NCBI GenBank assembly: GCA_021405325.1
Contig: QWII01000051.1
Location: 1-64,000 of the forward strand
Source of the DNA: Caldilinea sp. CFX5
GTDB taxonomy: Bacteria; Chloroflexota; Anaerolineae; Caldilineales; Caldilineaceae
Reading direction: 5' to 3'
Length of the DNA stretch: 64,000 nucleotides
The notes under the pieces were generated by a model. It saw only the letters and a list, made by a program, of their open reading frames with translations, made no database searches and was not told where the DNA came from. This document shows positions 63,102 to 64,000 of this stretch, piece by piece. Each line of letters begins with the position of its first letter. Position 1 is the stretch's first letter. Both the position numbers and the translations under genes were made by a program.

Positions 63102-63110
63102 TGTTATACT
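63102..63110 (+). promoter_or_regulatory. Extended -10 promoter of the CHAT gene
   Basis: TGTTATACT fits an extended -10 (TGnTATACT), 46 bp before the ATG; the -35 position (TTTTCC) is poor. It lies just after the hairpin array, so the gene probably has its own promoter. Confidence 0.5.
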
Positions 63111-63156
63111 AAGGAAAGCGATCAACCCATGCGACTTTCACCCCGGAGGTGACGCC

Positions 63157-64000
63157 ATGCCTGCCCTACTCCATTTACAGGTGACCGACTATCTCGACCC
63201 GACGCGCTGGCGCTGGGTCTTGAGTGACGAGCGCGGTCATTTCCTGGCCGACCACACGGTGCGCCTCGACCCCACCAGCCGTGACTATGGCGGCTTTCTC
63301 GACTTGAGTCAATACCTGGATTACCACACGCCCATCGTCCCGCCGGCCCAACAACTGACTGCGCTGGGCGTCTGGATCGGTGAGCAAGTTTTTGGCGGTC
63401 TGCGGATAGCTCTCTGGCAGCGCCGCGCCTTGCCGGCGCTGACCGTCCAGGTCAATGTGCCGGCGGCGGCCCATGAATTGCTGCTGCGCCCCTTTGAACT
63501 GGCCTGCTTTGCCGACAGCAAATCTTTTCGTGCGGCCGGCGTGCGCTTCGTCTATGCGTTGGAAGGCATGGCCGTGGCCGCGCCGGACAGAGAGCCGCCG
63601 GCCGCGGCGTTGCGCATCCTGGCCGCCTTTAGCCTGCCCGTGGCCGCCAACCCGCTCAACCTGCGCCGCGAGCGCTACGGCCTGCAACGGCTGGTGCGTG
63701 AGCTGAACCAGACCCGTGGGCTGGCCGTCGAACTGCGCGTCCTCCAATATGGCGCCACGCGCGACCATCTGCAAGCGGCCCTGGAGGAGGGGGCGGGCTG
63801 GGACATTATCCACCTCTCCGGCCACGGCGCTCAGGGTGAACTGCTGCTGGAAGATGACCGCGGCGGCAGCGCCACGATTGACGCCAATGAACTGGGCGAC
63901 CTGCTCGATCTGGCGCGAGCGCGCCTCAAACTGCTGATCCTCGACGCCTGTTACAGCGGCGCCGGCAACCATGCCGCCGCCCGCGCCCAGGTTGGGCTGG
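63157..64000 (+). CDS. CHAT-domain (caspase-like) protein, N-terminal part
   Basis: 281 codons are visible; the gene continues past the window. GGAGG lies before the ATG. After an N-terminal region of about 150 residues of mixed alpha/beta text comes a CHAT peptidase domain: RILAAFSLPVAANPLNLRRE, ERYGLQRLVRELNQ, VLQYGATRDHLQAAL, the catalytic His223 in WDIIHLSGHGAQGEL and catalytic Cys265 in LKLLILDACYSGAG. CHAT proteases are clan CD cysteine peptidases found in bacterial defence and regulated-death systems, often fused to TPR or NB-ARC/NACHT modules downstream. What follows here cannot be seen. Confidence 0.9.
   Translation, partial: MPALLHLQVTDYLDPTRWRWVLSDERGHFLADHTVRLDPTSRDYGGFLDLSQYLDYHTPIVPPAQQLTALGVWIGEQVFGGLRIALWQRRALPALTVQVNVPAAAHELLLRPFELACFADSKSFRAAGVRFVYALEGMAVAAPDREPPAAALRILAAFSLPVAANPLNLRRERYGLQRLVRELNQTRGLAVELRVLQYGATRDHLQAALEEGAGWDIIHLSGHGAQGELLLEDDRGGSATIDANELGDLLDLARARLKLLILDACYSGAGNHAAARAQVGL

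Overview
The window looks like a chromosomal segment of a Chloroflexota bacterium (Anaerolineae/Caldilineae-like). This is an inference from gene style: a large, heavily decorated exopolysaccharide locus, a BMP-family nucleoside importer, a CHAT protease, and intergenic DNA crowded with long palindromes and small inverted-repeat elements. No rRNA, tRNA or marker gene is present to prove it.

Positions 1-45525 form one block of about 39 genes, all on the minus strand, for making, modifying and exporting a surface polysaccharide. Read in the direction of transcription (right to left) it holds: a dolichol-phosphate-mannose-synthase-like GT2; a B12-binding radical SAM enzyme; an O-antigen-ligase/TPR protein; a NusG/RfaH-like antiterminator; a membrane-anchored Asp-box (sialidase-fold) protein; a Wzt/Wzm-type ABC exporter; a carrier-protein cassette (ACP, AMP ligase, PLP decarboxylase, GNAT, 44-aa ORF) plus polysaccharide deacetylase, like the accessory genes of exosortase-A loci; and then a long run of glycosyltransferases with a sulfotransferase, methyltransferases, a DegT aminotransferase, an epimerase, a second O-antigen ligase and a sugar nucleotidyltransferase. 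The left end is a sugar-nucleotide sub-cluster: pyruvyltransferase, SDR, C-methyltransferase, RmlC-like epimerase, DUF4910 protein, GSA-aminomutase-like enzyme, glucose-1-phosphate cytidylyltransferase and PIG-L deacetylase. It ends with a truncated secreted or anchored protein resembling DUF4038-type glycoside hydrolases. Together these predict a CDP-activated, C-methylated, amino/deoxy-sugar-containing glycan that may be pyruvylated, sulfated, methylated and de-N-acetylated. No initiating phosphoglycosyltransferase, outer-membrane exporter or exosortase is visible.

Positions 45526-46799 are a gene-free, AT-rich gap with two repeat elements and a possible orphan small RNA (sigma70-like promoter, folded body, intrinsic terminator).

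Positions 46800-62678 carry ordinary genes: a YhhN lysoplasmalogenase-like protein, a small secreted SleB-like protein, an amidase, an HD phosphohydrolase overlapping a P1-family peptidase, KatG, a four-gene BMP/NupOPQ-type nucleoside ABC importer, a divergent histidine kinase/response regulator pair, and a methyltransferase.

Positions 62678-63044 are a four-copy array of about 100-bp units, each with a long GC-rich hairpin. Directly after it starts a CHAT-domain (caspase-like) protein that runs off the window.

Repeats are the most unusual feature. There are (i) three copies of a 91-bp element ending GGCTCATGTAC with 8-9 bp AT-rich target duplications; (ii) a family of palindromes with GTAACTA/GTAACGA-type termini; (iii) perfect palindromes of 70 and 54 bp; (iv) a 115-bp element with 18-bp perfect terminal repeats; (v) foldback arms made of tandem short words; and (vi) an in-frame 12-bp minisatellite inside the acyl carrier protein gene.
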